Source of the DNA: Polaromonas sp.
Lineage (GTDB): Bacteria; Pseudomonadota; Gammaproteobacteria; Burkholderiales; Burkholderiaceae_C
Direction of reading: 5' to 3'
Assembly (NCBI RefSeq): GCF_018780625.1
Contig: NZ_JADMJK010000046.1
Location: 1-53,155 of the forward strand
DNA: 53,155 bases
This document shows positions 17,118 to 26,633 of the stretch, piece by piece; the first letter of the stretch is position 1; every line of letters begins with the position of its first letter. Below the pieces are notes generated by a model. It was not told where the DNA came from, ran no database searches, and was given only the letters and a program-made list of their open reading frames with translations. A program made the translations under genes and the position numbers.

Positions 17118-17945
17118 CTAAATCAGCTTTTCATGCGGCGTGCTGATTTTCTTGAGCATGTCGTGGCGGGCGGCCGGCATCTTGATGGGAATGTCGGTGT
17201 GCGCGTCGTCCCACACCGGGTCCTCGATGCTGTCGAACACCTCGCGCAGCTTTCGGCCCCAGTTGTTGTGCATCATCTGGTAGTAGGGGTTGTCGTGGTC
17301 AATGCAGACAATCTTGTCGGTCTTGAAGCTGTCCGCTTCATAGACCACCAGGTCCAGCGGCAGGCCAACCGACAGGTTGGACTTGATGGTCGAGTCCATC
17401 GACACCAGCACGCATTTGGCGGCTTCGGCCAGCGGTGTTTCGGGCGTCAGCACTCGATCCAGCACCGGCTTGCCGTACTTTGATTCGCCAAGCTGGAAGT
17501 AAGGCGTCTCGTCGGTCGCTTCGATGAAATTGCCGGCGGAATAGACCTGAAAAAGGCGCATCGCTTCGCCGCGAATTTGCCCGCCCAGCACCAGCGCTAC
17601 ATTGAAATCGAGGTCGGCCTTTCGCAGGGCGTCGCCGTCGCGCTCGTGGACACGGCGAATCGCCGAGCCCAGCACGCGGGCTGCGTCAAACATGCTTTTG
17701 GCGTTCCAGATCGTGATCGGCTCGCCGCCCTCAGGGTCCTTGAGCTGTTCAATCTGCAAGATCTCGCGCACCGATTGCGAAATGGACAGATTGCCCGCTG
17801 ACAGCAGCACCATGAAGCGGTCGCCGGCTTTTTCGTAGACGATCATCTTGCGAAAAGTGCTGATGTTGTCCAGGCCCGCGTTGGTGCGGGAGTCTGACAG
17901 AAACACCAGGCCGGCATTGAGTTTGGCGGCGACGCAATAGGTCAT
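17118..17945 (-). CDS. Anbu proteasome-like peptidase
   Basis: This 275-residue protein is an Anbu (ancestral beta subunit) peptidase, the HslV/proteasome-beta relative grouped as 'predicted proteasome-type protease'. The sequence begins M-T-Y-C-V-A-A-K-L, so removal of Met1 exposes the catalytic Thr. SDSRTNAGLDNISTFRKM supplies the conserved Asp and Lys region, and MVLLSAGNLSISQSV the Gly-rich strand. Length fits the family. Anbu genes often lie beside transglutaminase-like, alpha-E and ATP-grasp genes; none is here. Instead it follows mutS after 56 bp. Its substrates are not known. Confidence 0.88.
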   Translation of the reverse strand: MTYCVAAKLNAGLVFLSDSRTNAGLDNISTFRKMIVYEKAGDRFMVLLSAGNLSISQSVREILQIEQLKDPEGGEPITIWNAKSMFDAARVLGSAIRRVHERDGDALRKADLDFNVALVLGGQIRGEAMRLFQVYSAGNFIEATDETPYFQLGESKYGKPVLDRVLTPETPLAEAAKCVLVSMDSTIKSNLSVGLPLDLVVYEADSFKTDKIVCIDHDNPYYQMMHNNWGRKLREVFDSIEDPVWDDAHTDIPIKMPAARHDMLKKISTPHEKLI

Positions 17946-18001
17946 GAGAGGGCTCGAAAAGATTGACGAATGGGAATTCAGGGGCTCGGGGATTCGCCGC
18001 T

Positions 18002-20635
18002 TCAGGCGTTGGCTGCCAGCTTTTTCAGCCGGTAAAGCGCTTCCAGCGCTTCACGCGGTGTCAGTGCGTCGGGGTCTATCGTACCCAATGCCACCAAGGC
18101 GGCGCTTTCGTCAGGCTCGGGTGCCTGCGGCGGGGCCGCAAACAGGTCGATCTGCGAGCGCGATTCGTTCTGCTGGGCTTCCAGCGCGGTGAGCGCATGC
18201 CGGGCATGGTTGACCACGGCGGCCGGCACGCCGGCCAGCTTGGCCACCGCAATGCCGTAGCTCTTGCTCGCGGGGCCGGGCTCGATGTGGTGCAGGAAAA
18301 CGATGTCGGCGCCCGACTCGACCGCGCTGACATGCACATTGATCGCCCCGTAGTGCTGCGCCGGAAACTCGGTCAGTTCAAAGTAATGCGTGGCAAACAG
18401 CGTGAAGGCCTGCGACTTGTTGTGCAGGTGGGCCGCAATGCCGCCGGCCAGCGCCAGGCCGTCAAAGGTGGAGGTGCCGCGCCCGATCTCGTCCATCAGC
18501 ACCAGAGAATGCGGGGTGGCAGCATGCAAAATTTGCGCGGCCTCCAGCATTTCGAGCATGAAGGTCGACTGCGCGTTGGCCACGTCGTCGGCCGCGCCAA
18601 TGCGGGTGTGGATGGCGTCAATAGGCCCGAGCCGGCAGCGGCTGGCGGGCACGTAAGAGCCCACGCTGGCCAGCAGCACAATCAGCGCCACCTGGCGCAT
18701 ATAGGTGGACTTGCCGCCCATGTTGGGGCCGGTGATGACCTGCATGCGGCTTTTTCCGGTCAGGCTGCAGTCGTTGGCGATGAAGGCCGTGCCGCCGGTT
18801 TCGGCCAGGCGGGCTTCGACCACCGGATGCCGGCCTTCGGAGATGTCTATGCACGGCGCGACCACAAACTGGGGCGCGCACCAGTTCAGCGTCAGCGAGC
18901 GCTCGGCCAGCGCGCACAGCGCATCGAGCGAGGCCAGCGCGCGCGCCAGCCGGCTCAGGCTTGGCACAAAGCCCTGCAACTGGTCGAGCAGCTGCTCGTA
19001 AAGCCATTTCTCGCGCGCCAGCGCCCGTTCCTGCGCCGACAGGGCCTTGTCCTCAAAGGCCTTGAGTTCGGGCGTGATGTAGCGCTCGGCGTTTTTCAGG
19101 GTCTGGCGGCGCCGGTAGTTGTCGGGCACCTTGTCCAGCTGGCCTTGCGTGACTTCGATGTAAAAGCCATGCACCTTGTTGAACTGCACGCGCAGGTTGG
19201 CAATGCCGGTGCGGGCTTTTTCGCGGCCTTCGAGGTCCAGCAGAAAGCCGTCGCAGTTGGTCTGGATCGCGCGCAGCTCGTCCAGGTCGGCGTCGCAGCC
19301 GTGGTTGATGACGCCGCCGTCGCGAATCAGCGCGGCGGGCTCGTCCAGCACGTAGCGGCCCAGCAGTGCGGCGCAGCCGGCGGGCGGCTGCAAATCCTCG
19401 AAAATAGTGGTCAAAAGTGCTGAAATCTTAGTATCCACGGGTGTTAGTAGCTCTGCTTTTTGTAGCGTCAGCTGCAGCGCCACCAACTCGCGCGGCCGCA
19501 CCTGGCGCAGCGCAATGCGGGCCGTGATGCGCTCCACATCGCTGCAACCCTTGAGTTTGGCGCGCAGGGTTTGCTGCGCGCCCTGGCGCAGCTGCGCAAT
19601 CGCTTCGAGCCGGCTGGCGGCCTGCGCGCGGTCGCGGCGCGGGCTCAGCAGCCAGCTTTTCAGCGCCCGGCTGCCCATGCCGGTGGTGCAGGTATCTAAC
19701 AGTGAAAACAGCGTGGGCGAATCTTCGCCGCGCAGGGTTTGCGTCAGTTCGAGGTTGCGCCGTGTACTCAAGGGCAAGTCGATCAGTTCGCCCGATCGCA
19801 CCACCTGCAGCCCCTGCACATGCGGCAGGGCCCGGCCCTGCGTGTGTTCGGCGTAACCGAGCAGTGCCGATGCGGCGGCATGCGCTTCATTCAGGCCTTC
19901 GGCGTTCCAGGCGGCCAGCGAGGCGACCTGGAGTTGCTCCAGCAGGCGGCGCGCGCCCAGCGCAGCATCAAACTGCCAGGCCGGGCGGGCGCTGGCGGCG
20001 CAGCGCTGGGCTTTCAGGCGCTGCTCAAAGGCGGGCGCGGCATCGACGTTGTACAGCAACTCACTCGGGTTGATGCGGGCCAGCCAGGCGTCCAGCTCGT
20101 CAGCGGGGCATTGCGCCAGATGGATCTCGCCCTGGGTGACGCTGAGCCAGGCCAGGCCGCAGCTGTTTTTGCGGGCGCCCGTGCCCTGGTGCACGGCCAG
20201 CAGGATGGCTTCGGTCTTGTCATTCAGCAGTGCGGTGTCGGTCAGCGTGCCGGGTGTCACCACGCGCACCACCTTGCGCTCCACCGGCCCTTTGGCAGTG
20301 GCCACGTCGCCGACCTGCTCGCAAATCGCCACCGACTCACCGAGCTTGATGAGCTTGGCCAGGTAGTTTTCAAGCGAATGAAACGGCACGCCGGCCATCA
20401 CCACCGGCTCGCCCGCCGACTGGCCGCGCCGCGTCAGCGTGATGTCGAGCAGGCGCGCGGCTTTTTCGGCGTCGGCATAAAAGACCTCGTAGAAGTCGCC
20501 CATGCGGTAGAACACCAGCGTGTCGGGGTACTCTGCCTTGATGCCCCAGTACTGGGCCATCATCGGCGTGTGTTTTCCGTTCCCGGCGGCGGCGGGCAGA
20601 TCGGCGATATCGAGAAAGGAAGCAGGAGGGTTCAC
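18002..20635 (-). CDS. mutS: DNA mismatch repair ATPase MutS
   Basis: MutS recognises base mismatches and small loops and recruits MutL. The 877-residue protein has the N-terminal mismatch-binding FYE motif ([23 protein letters not shown]), the connector and lever domains, and a C-terminal ATPase with Walker [10 protein letters not shown] and Walker [18 protein letters not shown] helical tail ends [14 protein letters not shown]. Length is normal. A locally AT-rich patch at about 19402-19458 encodes part of the lever region without changing overall length. It is probably transcribed with the Anbu gene. Confidence 0.97.
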   Translation of the reverse strand: MNPPASFLDIADLPAAAGNGKHTPMMAQYWGIKAEYPDTLVFYRMGDFYEVFYADAEKAARLLDITLTRRGQSAGEPVVMAGVPFHSLENYLAKLIKLGESVAICEQVGDVATAKGPVERKVVRVVTPGTLTDTALLNDKTEAILLAVHQGTGARKNSCGLAWLSVTQGEIHLAQCPADELDAWLARINPSELLYNVDAAPAFEQRLKAQRCAASARPAWQFDAALGARRLLEQLQVASLAAWNAEGLNEAHAAASALLGYAEHTQGRALPHVQGLQVVRSGELIDLPLSTRRNLELTQTLRGEDSPTLFSLLDTCTTGMGSRALKSWLLSPRRDRAQAASRLEAIAQLRQGAQQTLRAKLKGCSDVERITARIALRQVRPRELVALQLTLQKAELLTPVDTKISALLTTIFEDLQPPAGCAALLGRYVLDEPAALIRDGGVINHGCDADLDELRAIQTNCDGFLLDLEGREKARTGIANLRVQFNKVHGFYIEVTQGQLDKVPDNYRRRQTLKNAERYITPELKAFEDKALSAQERALAREKWLYEQLLDQLQGFVPSLSRLARALASLDALCALAERSLTLNWCAPQFVVAPCIDISEGRHPVVEARLAETGGTAFIANDCSLTGKSRMQVITGPNMGGKSTYMRQVALIVLLASVGSYVPASRCRLGPIDAIHTRIGAADDVANAQSTFMLEMLEAAQILHAATPHSLVLMDEIGRGTSTFDGLALAGGIAAHLHNKSQAFTLFATHYFELTEFPAQHYGAINVHVSAVESGADIVFLHHIEPGPASKSYGIAVAKLAGVPAAVVNHARHALTALEAQQNESRSQIDLFAAPPQAPEPDESAALVALGTIDPDALTPREALEALYRLKKLAANA

Positions 20636-20976
20636 TGGGATTTCAGGCGGTGGCGGTAAAAGGCTGAATACACGGGTGAACTCAGGGTGACCGCATGGAG
20701 ATGCAGCATGACCAGGAAAATAATAGCACTTGCCGGGATGCCTGACGCGGCGAGAACCAGGAATTTCTGACGCTGGGCATCAACGCGTGGTGATGCTTGA
20801 GGCGCGCTATTTGCAGTAAAGACCACGGGGCGGATGGAACTGCAGCAATTCACCGAAACTTGTCGTACCCCGAAGTAAAATCATTGACCTGAGGCTCGAA
20901 ATGCTTAACAACAATGCCCAGACTGATGCCACAGGTTTGCTGCAGGCCCGAAAAACGCCCCGGCGAAGGACACTAA
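20636..20976. other. Divergent intergenic region between mutS and the halogenase-like gene
   Basis: The 341-bp gap should hold the promoters of mutS and of the plus-strand pigment arm. A TTGACC hexamer at 20884-20889 with an A/T-rich stretch 15-17 bp downstream is a possible promoter for the plus-strand genes. A 73-codon minus-strand frame (20632-20853) with a hydrophobic stretch is present but has no supporting evidence. Confidence 0.35.
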
Positions 20977-22329
20977 ATGACCGAGCAGCGCTCAACGACC
21001 CCCGCATCCCCTGCCGCCCCGACTGAGTGCGATGTATTGGTGATTGGCGGTGGCCCGGCGGGTTCCACGGTTGGGGCGCTGCTGGCGCAACGGGGGCACA
21101 AGGTCGTGGTCCTTGAAAAAGAACACCATCCGCGCTTTCACATTGGCGAGTCGCTGTTGCCGGCCAACTTGCCGCTGCTTGAAAAACTCGGGGTGGCAGA
21201 GGCCGTCAAGGCCATCGGCATGGAGAAATGGGGCGCCGAATTTGTCTCGCCCTGGCATGACAGCAAGACCCAGACTTTCAAGTTTGGCGACGCCTGGGAC
21301 AAATCCATGCCGTTTTCCTACCAGGTGCGGCGTTCCGAGTTCGACGAAATCCTGATCCGCAATGCCGCCAGATTGGGCGCTGAAGTGATTGAAGGCTGCC
21401 GGGTTCGCGATGTGGCTTTTGCGCCTGACCACAGCGGCGCCACGGTTCATGCCGAGCACGACGATGGACGCTCCGAGCGCTGGCGCGCGCGCTTTGTGGT
21501 GGACGCTTCGGGCCGCGACACGTTGCTGGGCAAGCAGTTCGACACCAAGCGCCGCAACCCCAGGCACAACAGCTCGGCGCTGTATGCCCACTTCACAGGT
21601 GCCACGCGTCATCCGGGCCAGGACGAAGGCAACATCACGATTTTCTGGTTCGAGCACGGCTGGTTCTGGCTGATCCCGCTGGCCGACGGCAGCACCAGCA
21701 TCGGTGCCGTGGTGTGGCCGCATTACCTGAAGAGTCGGAGCAAGCCGGTCAAGGATTTTTTCCTTGACACGATTGCCATGTGCCCTGCGCTGGCCGAGCG
21801 GCTGGTCCACGCCACGCTGTCGTCCGATGTGGCCGCGACCGGCAATTTCTCGTACGCCTGCGAGCAAACGCACGGACCCAACTACCTGCTGATTGGCGAT
21901 GCCTTCACCTTCATTGACCCGGTGTTTTCGTCAGGCGTCATGCTGGCCATGCAGGGCGGCTTTGTAGCGGCCGAGACGGTGGATGCCTGCCTGCGGGAAC
22001 CCGAAAAAGCCGTGTCGGCGCTGGCGCATTTTGACCGGCAGGTCCGGCTGGGGCCCAAGGAGTTTTCGTGGTTTATTTATCGGGTGACGAACCCGGCCAT
22101 GCGCGACATGTTCATGGCGCCGAGCAATGTCTGGCGCGTGAAGGAAGCGCTGCTGTCGATGCTGGCCGGCGATATTTTTGGAAAAACACCGATCTGGCGC
22201 TCGATCGCGGCGCTCAAGGGTATTTTTTACATTGCCTCCGCCTGGAACTTCAGGCGCTCGTGGCAGGCCATGCGCTTGCGCAAGGCCAACATTCGCGTCG
22301 TTGAGGGCTCAGAGCCGGCGGCACGTTAA
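20977..22329 (+). CDS. Flavin-dependent halogenase-like oxidoreductase
   Basis: A 450-residue FAD protein of the tryptophan-halogenase/geranylgeranyl-reductase superfamily. The FAD-binding GGGPAG is at residues 24-29 and the ribose-binding EKEHHPRFHIGESLLP follows. A GWFWLIPL segment (W229-x-W231-x-I-P234) matches the WxWxIP motif of flavin halogenases, and Lys84 lies where these enzymes carry a catalytic Lys. LLIGDAFTFIDPVFSSGV is the second FAD motif. Similar genes occur in xanthomonadin clusters, whose pigments are brominated. A GAAGGA ribosome site supports the ATG at 20977. Halogenation is plausible, but it could be a plain monooxygenase or reductase. Confidence 0.82.
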   Translation: MTEQRSTTPASPAAPTECDVLVIGGGPAGSTVGALLAQRGHKVVVLEKEHHPRFHIGESLLPANLPLLEKLGVAEAVKAIGMEKWGAEFVSPWHDSKTQTFKFGDAWDKSMPFSYQVRRSEFDEILIRNAARLGAEVIEGCRVRDVAFAPDHSGATVHAEHDDGRSERWRARFVVDASGRDTLLGKQFDTKRRNPRHNSSALYAHFTGATRHPGQDEGNITIFWFEHGWFWLIPLADGSTSIGAVVWPHYLKSRSKPVKDFFLDTIAMCPALAERLVHATLSSDVAATGNFSYACEQTHGPNYLLIGDAFTFIDPVFSSGVMLAMQGGFVAAETVDACLREPEKAVSALAHFDRQVRLGPKEFSWFIYRVTNPAMRDMFMAPSNVWRVKEALLSMLAGDIFGKTPIWRSIAALKGIFYIASAWNFRRSWQAMRLRKANIRVVEGSEPAAR

Positions 22330-22353
22330 AAGGCCGCCGCACGCACTGACTTT

Positions 22354-23169
22354 ATGGAAAACAAGCGAAATACCGTTCTGAACAAGCACGTGACGCTGAA
22401 CGCCGTTCGCCGGGCATTGCATGAAACCATCAGGCTGCACCTAGGCTTTGTGGCGTTGGGCGTGATCTGCCTCGCCGTCACGCTGTTGGCCTTCCCGCTG
22501 CGCGCGGCTTTGCCGCGCGTGCTGAGCAAGCGGATCGGCCGCAAGCTCGTCGCCGCCATGTTCCGGGGCTATCTGCGCCTGCTGGTTTTTATGGGCGCCT
22601 GTCGCTTCGAGCTGGCAGAGCTTGATGCGCTGCAGGACGGCCCGGCCATGGTCATCGCGCCCAACCATCCGTCGCTGCTCGATGCCGTGATGATTTTGTC
22701 GCGCCTGCCCAATGCGGCCTGCATCGTCAAAGCCGATATCGTCGACAGCGTCTTTTTCGGTGCGGGCGCCCGGCTGACGGGATACATTCCGAACACGCCG
22801 TTGCGCGCCATGGTGCAATTGGCGGTTGCCGACCTGCGCCAGGGTAGCCATTTGCTGTTGTTTCCCGAGGGCACTCGCACCACCCGGTTCCCTGTCGGCC
22901 CGGTGCAGGGGACCGCCGGACTGATCGCCAAACATGCGCGCGTGCCGGTGCAGACGGTTTTTATTGAAACCAATTCGGGCTTTCTGGGCAAAGGCTGGTC
23001 GGTGTTGTGGCGGCCGAAAATGCCCATCACTTACCGAATCCGCCTCGGCAAGCGCTTTGATCCGCCGCGGCACACCGCGCAATTTGCGAGCGAACTCGAG
23101 CAGTACTTCCAGTCCGAACTGGCGCATGCGCAGTTACCCGATTTTCCTGTCTCGGCGCCGCCGGCCTGA
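22354..23169 (+). CDS. Lysophospholipid acyltransferase (PlsC family)
   Basis: A 271-residue acyltransferase with the HX4D motif (H105-P-S-L-L-D110) and the acceptor motif LLFPEGTRTTRFP. One hydrophobic segment (LGFVALGVICLAVTLLAFPL, about residues 30-49) anchors it to the inner membrane. It is 24 bp after the halogenase-like gene. In aryl-polyene loci such enzymes are thought to pass the polyene acyl chain to a glycerol or sugar lipid head group. A general phosphatidic-acid role is less likely given the context. Confidence 0.85.
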   Translation: MENKRNTVLNKHVTLNAVRRALHETIRLHLGFVALGVICLAVTLLAFPLRAALPRVLSKRIGRKLVAAMFRGYLRLLVFMGACRFELAELDALQDGPAMVIAPNHPSLLDAVMILSRLPNAACIVKADIVDSVFFGAGARLTGYIPNTPLRAMVQLAVADLRQGSHLLLFPEGTRTTRFPVGPVQGTAGLIAKHARVPVQTVFIETNSGFLGKGWSVLWRPKMPITYRIRLGKRFDPPRHTAQFASELEQYFQSELAHAQLPDFPVSAPPA

Positions 23170-23202
23170 GCCGGGCCTGTTTTCTTTTTTTGCTCAGGTT
23201 TG

Positions 23203-23985
23203 ATGCCGATGAATGCTTTCCCATCTAACGCGTCCCGCACGCATCTTGTGCTGATTCCCAGCTACAACCCCGGCCCCAAGGTGTATGAAACGGTGCGCTC
23301 GGCACGCGCGCAATGGACGCCGGTCTGGGTCGTGGTGGATGGCAGCACCGACGCCAGCGCAGCAGGACTGCAGGCGATGGCGGCGCAGGATGAAGGTTTG
23401 CGGGTGCTCGTGCTGCCGCACAACGTCGGCAAGGGCGCTGCCGTGTTGCACGGGCTGGACCTGGCCGCAGCGCAAGGTTTCACGCATGTGCTGACCATGG
23501 ACTCCGATGGCCAGCACCCGGCCCACCTGATCCCCGACTTCATGGCCGCGTCAAGCGCGCAGCCCGCTGCCATGGTGCTGGGTGTGCCGGTGTTCGCGGC
23601 CGACGCGCCGCGCCTGCGTGTCAACGGCCGCAAGGTGTCGAACTGGTGGGCCAATCTGGAAACGCTGTGGGCCGGGATTGGCGATTCGCTGTTCGGTTTT
23701 CGCGTCTACCCGATCGAGCCGCTGCGCAGCGTCATGCGCGACCAGCGCTGGATGCGCCGCTTTGATTTTGACCCCGAAGCCGTGGTGCGCATGTGCTGGC
23801 GCGGCGTCAAACCCGTCAATCTGCCTGCGACGGTGCGCTACTTTCGTGCCGATGAAGGCGGCGTCTCGCATTTCAACTACCTGCGCGACAACCTGCTGCT
23901 CACCTGGATGCATTCGCGTCTCCTGGCCGGATTTGTGCTGCGCTTACCCGTGCTGCTCATGCGCCGCGCGCTCGGCCGCTTTTGA
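23203..23985 (+). CDS. Family 2 glycosyltransferase
   Basis: A 260-residue GT-A fold glycosyltransferase of family 2. The nucleotide-binding IPSYNPGPKVYETV region is near residue 18, VVVDGSTD near 43-50, and the metal-binding DSD at 100-102 in MDSDGQHPAH. A hydrophobic C-terminal segment (LLAGFVLRLPVLLM) suggests membrane association. The start could be 23203 or 23209; a TTG at 23200 is less likely. It probably glycosylates the aryl-polyene lipid made by this locus. Its last 42 bp overlap the convergent antiporter gene. Confidence 0.86.
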   Translation: MPMNAFPSNASRTHLVLIPSYNPGPKVYETVRSARAQWTPVWVVVDGSTDASAAGLQAMAAQDEGLRVLVLPHNVGKGAAVLHGLDLAAAQGFTHVLTMDSDGQHPAHLIPDFMAASSAQPAAMVLGVPVFAADAPRLRVNGRKVSNWWANLETLWAGIGDSLFGFRVYPIEPLRSVMRDQRWMRRFDFDPEAVVRMCWRGVKPVNLPATVRYFRADEGGVSHFNYLRDNLLLTWMHSRLLAGFVLRLPVLLMRRALGRF

Positions 23986-25266
23986 ACGCGGCGGCACCGG
24001 AATACCGATACGCGGCAGCCAGCGCCGCAACAGCGGGCTGGTGATGACGGTACTGAATATCGCCATGATCACCAGGATGGTAAACATCTGTTGCGAGATC
24101 ACGCCCAGGTCGTAGCCGACATTGATCACGATCAATTCCATCAGCGCGCGGGTGTTCATCATGATGCCCATGACCTTGCCCTCAAAGTGGTTCATCCCCG
24201 CCACACGTGCCGCCGCGTAGGCGCCGCCGTACTTTCCCACTGTCGCGAGAAAGACGATGAGCGCGCACCAGCCCCACGCCGCCGCACTGTCGAGGCTGCC
24301 GATATTGGTGCGCAGGCCGGTATAGGTAAAAAAGATGGGCAGGAAAAACACCATGACAAACGGGCTGATGCGCGCCTTCCAGGTGCGCACAAAAGCATGT
24401 TCGTCATACAGCAACACGCCCATCATGAAGCCGCCAAAGATGGCGAAAATGCCGAGCTGGTAAGTGCTCATGGCGGACAGGAAAATGGCCGCCAGCACGA
24501 TACCGAGCAGGTTGTGCGAGAGCGCCCCCGAGCCTGCATCGCAACGATGCAGGATGCGTTTCATGACAGGGCGCACGCCAAACCAGCTGAACAGGAAAAA
24601 CCCCAGCACCAGTACCACTTTGACCGCAAAGCTGGCAGCATCGAACGCCGACAGGGTGAGTGTGGTGATGAGCGCCAGCAGCAGCCAGCCGATGACGTCA
24701 TTAATCGCCGCCGCGCTGATGGCGATGACGCCAATCGGTGTGCGTGTCATGTTGAATTCCATCATGATGCGTCCGAGTATCGGCAATGCCGTAATCGAGA
24801 AGGCAGTCGCCACAAAGAGCGCAGACCCCAGCGGATGTGCGCCGGGAGAGAGCACGGGCGCGCTGACCTGGCCGACGGCAAAACCCAGTGCAAACGGCAC
24901 CACCAGGCTGGCACCTGCCACCCACATCACGACGCGGCGATTGCGGCGCTCGGCCAGGTGTGCGAAATCGAATTCCAGGCCAATCTGAAACATCAGCAGC
25001 ACCAGGCCGATTTGCGACAGCATCTGCATCGGCTCTGGTGCGCCGGAGTGAAACACATATTGAAATACATCGGGGGCCAGCAGCCCGAACAGTGAAGGCC
25101 CCAGCAGGATGCCGATCACGATTTCACCGACCACGGCCGATTGCCCCATACGCAACGCGATCCCGCCGCCGATACGCGCGGCGAGCACGATCACGGTGAG
25201 TTGCAGCAGGGTAAAAAAGAGCAGCGCTTCGGTTGCGTGGGTGGCGCTGTTAATGGCTGTGGTCAT
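23944..25266 (-). CDS. Kef/NapA-type cation:proton antiporter
   Basis: A 440-residue CPA2-family antiporter with about 12 hydrophobic helices and no cytoplasmic TrkA-N domain. Helix-typical motifs include GEIVIGILLGPSLFGLLAP, the LLMFQIGLEFD segment and the AINDVIGW region, where a conserved acidic residue binds ions. It ends with a short basic tail. The ATG at 25266 is preferred over an upstream TTG. It lies between the two arms of the pigment locus, downstream of the ketoreductase gene, with a strong hairpin in the 180-bp gap. Whether it belongs functionally to the pigment system is unclear. Confidence 0.87.
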   Translation of the reverse strand: MTTAINSATHATEALLFFTLLQLTVIVLAARIGGGIALRMGQSAVVGEIVIGILLGPSLFGLLAPDVFQYVFHSGAPEPMQMLSQIGLVLLMFQIGLEFDFAHLAERRNRRVVMWVAGASLVVPFALGFAVGQVSAPVLSPGAHPLGSALFVATAFSITALPILGRIMMEFNMTRTPIGVIAISAAAINDVIGWLLLALITTLTLSAFDAASFAVKVVLVLGFFLFSWFGVRPVMKRILHRCDAGSGALSHNLLGIVLAAIFLSAMSTYQLGIFAIFGGFMMGVLLYDEHAFVRTWKARISPFVMVFFLPIFFTYTGLRTNIGSLDSAAAWGWCALIVFLATVGKYGGAYAAARVAGMNHFEGKVMGIMMNTRALMELIVINVGYDLGVISQQMFTILVIMAIFSTVITSPLLRRWLPRIGIPVPPRSKAAERAAHEQHG

Positions 25267-25303
25267 GGATTTTTCGAGCAATCGGTCAGGCCGGACAGCG
25301 CCG

Positions 25304-25332
25304 CCCTGGCCCCAAACGGTTTGTCGCCAGGG
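25304..25332. repeat. Strong hairpin between ketoreductase and antiporter genes
   Basis: CCCTGGC (25304-25310) pairs with GCCAGGG (25326-25332), and the inner CAAAC-G-GTTTG continues the stem. On the minus strand it is not followed by a T-run, so it may be a regulator site, an mRNA-stabilising hairpin or a weak terminator of the long pigment operon. Confidence 0.4.
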
Positions 25333-25446
25333 TGATTTCGGGTTGAAATGGAAAGCTTGCCGTGAACGAGCGACTCACGCCGGGAATGCGGGCCATGAGG
25401 TGCATGCATCCCGGCAGTCGGTTCATCGGCTTTCATGCAGATTTTC

Positions 25447-26166
25447 TTAAATCATGCCGCCGTTGATTGAAATGATCTGGCCGCTGATGTACGCGGCGCG
25501 TTCCGAGGCCAGAAAACTGACGAGGTCCGCCACTTCTTCGGGCCGGCCAGCGCGCTTCATGGGAACCAGCTGGGCAATGGTGGGTGCATCAAAGGTGTCC
25601 TGGCTCATGGGCGTGGCGATGATGCCGGGTGCCACGGCATTGACGGTGATGCCGCGGCTGGCCACCTCGAGTGAGAGCGATTTGGTGGCGGAGTGCAGCG
25701 CGCCCTTGGCGGCCGAGTAGTTGACCTGACCGCGGTTGCCGGCCACAGCTGCGACCGATGTGACGTTGATGATGCGTCCCCAACGTGTGCGGATCATCGG
25801 CATCATCAGGGGCTGGGTAACGTTGAAAAAACCATGCAGTGACACGTCGATCACACGGTGCCATTGCTCGGCCCGCATTCCGGGGAATACCGCGTCGTCA
25901 TGGATGCCGGCATTGTTGACCAGGATCTGGATGGGGTTTTGCTCCAGCAGCGGCTTGAGTGCGTCCGCCGTCGCCGTTCTGTCCGTCACATCGAACATCA
26001 GCACCTGCGCGCTGCCACCCTGTGCGGTGATCTCGTCCGCCAGTGCATGCGCCGCGTCGGCGCCGCGGTGGGCGTGGATGAAAACATGGCAACCATCAGC
26101 TGCCAAGCGCCGACAGACGGCGGAGCCGATGCCGCCGCTGCCGCCTGTGACCAGCGCGTGTTTCAT
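25447..26166 (-). CDS. 3-oxoacyl-ACP reductase (FabG-like, aryl polyene)
   Basis: A 239-residue short-chain dehydrogenase/reductase that would reduce the beta-keto group after each elongation of the polyene chain (the ApeQ role). It has the NADP-binding TGGSGGIG, the NNAG motif, the catalytic Ser in INVTSVAAVAG and the YSAAK active-site pair, and a C terminus SGQIISINGGMI typical of FabG. The ATG at 26166 overlaps the stop of the dehydratase gene by ATGA; a longer frame to 26307 would begin inside that gene. It is the last gene of the minus-strand operon. Confidence 0.9.
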   Translation of the reverse strand: MKHALVTGGSGGIGSAVCRRLAADGCHVFIHAHRGADAAHALADEITAQGGSAQVLMFDVTDRTATADALKPLLEQNPIQILVNNAGIHDDAVFPGMRAEQWHRVIDVSLHGFFNVTQPLMMPMIRTRWGRIINVTSVAAVAGNRGQVNYSAAKGALHSATKSLSLEVASRGITVNAVAPGIIATPMSQDTFDAPTIAQLVPMKRAGRPEEVADLVSFLASERAAYISGQIISINGGMI

Positions 26167-26633
26167 GGTGTGTCTCCTGATTGTTGTGGCGCCTGGGCGA
26201 TACTTTCCGCGTTGACAACCACGGCTGCACGGCCATCTATCAGCAGGCGCCCGGCTGCGTGGAGGCTGAACTGGTAGAGGATATGGTCGCCGCTGCTGCT
26301 CATGCACACGGCTTCGATGTCGAGATCGGCATCGATGTCGTCCAGCCGCGGTACATGCATATTCGTGCCGCGCACACTGACCAGGAAGCCTGCAGCCGGG
26401 CGTTTGCTGCCGGCAGGGGCCTGAAGTGCACCGTGCACCGCCATGGCCTGCGCTGCATACTCAATGCCGCAGGCAGCGCTGAGCTGATCGCGTGAACGCA
26501 GCGGGTTGTCGGCGCTACGGTGGCTGCTGGCACGGCAATGGATCCGCTGGCTATCCCAATGCACCACGCGGTCGAGCAGACACATGGTCCCCTGATGCGG
26601 AATATGACCGGCAATCCAGGCGTGGTCTAGCAT
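26163..26633 (-). CDS. 3-hydroxyacyl-ACP dehydratase (ApeP-like hotdog)
   Basis: A 156-residue hotdog-fold protein resembling ApeP dehydratases of aryl-polyene clusters. The N-terminal IPHQGTMCLLDRVVHWD, with His13 as the likely catalytic residue, is the FabZ-like active-site strand. SAACGIEYAAQAMAVHGAL is the central helix. It should dehydrate the hydroxyacyl-ACP made by the FabG-like enzyme to leave a trans double bond. It overlaps both neighbours by a few bases. A second, shorter hotdog gene lies at 34112-34447. Confidence 0.85.
   Translation of the reverse strand: MLDHAWIAGHIPHQGTMCLLDRVVHWDSQRIHCRASSHRSADNPLRSRDQLSAACGIEYAAQAMAVHGALQAPAGSKRPAAGFLVSVRGTNMHVPRLDDIDADLDIEAVCMSSSGDHILYQFSLHAAGRLLIDGRAAVVVNAESIAQAPQQSGDTP

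Noticed and set aside
17963-19423. 486-codon plus-strand frame opposite mutS
   Set aside because: Its residues are Arg/Gly/Gln-rich with no domain, and it is fully antisense to mutS, whose motifs are unambiguous.
20632-20853. 73-codon minus-strand frame with a hydrophobic stretch upstream of mutS
   Set aside because: It overlaps the mutS start and has no ribosome site or recognised family; probably chance in an intergenic region.
24091-25095. 334-codon plus-strand frame opposite the antiporter gene
   Set aside because: His/Arg/Gln-rich shadow of membrane-helix codons; no start signal and no domain.
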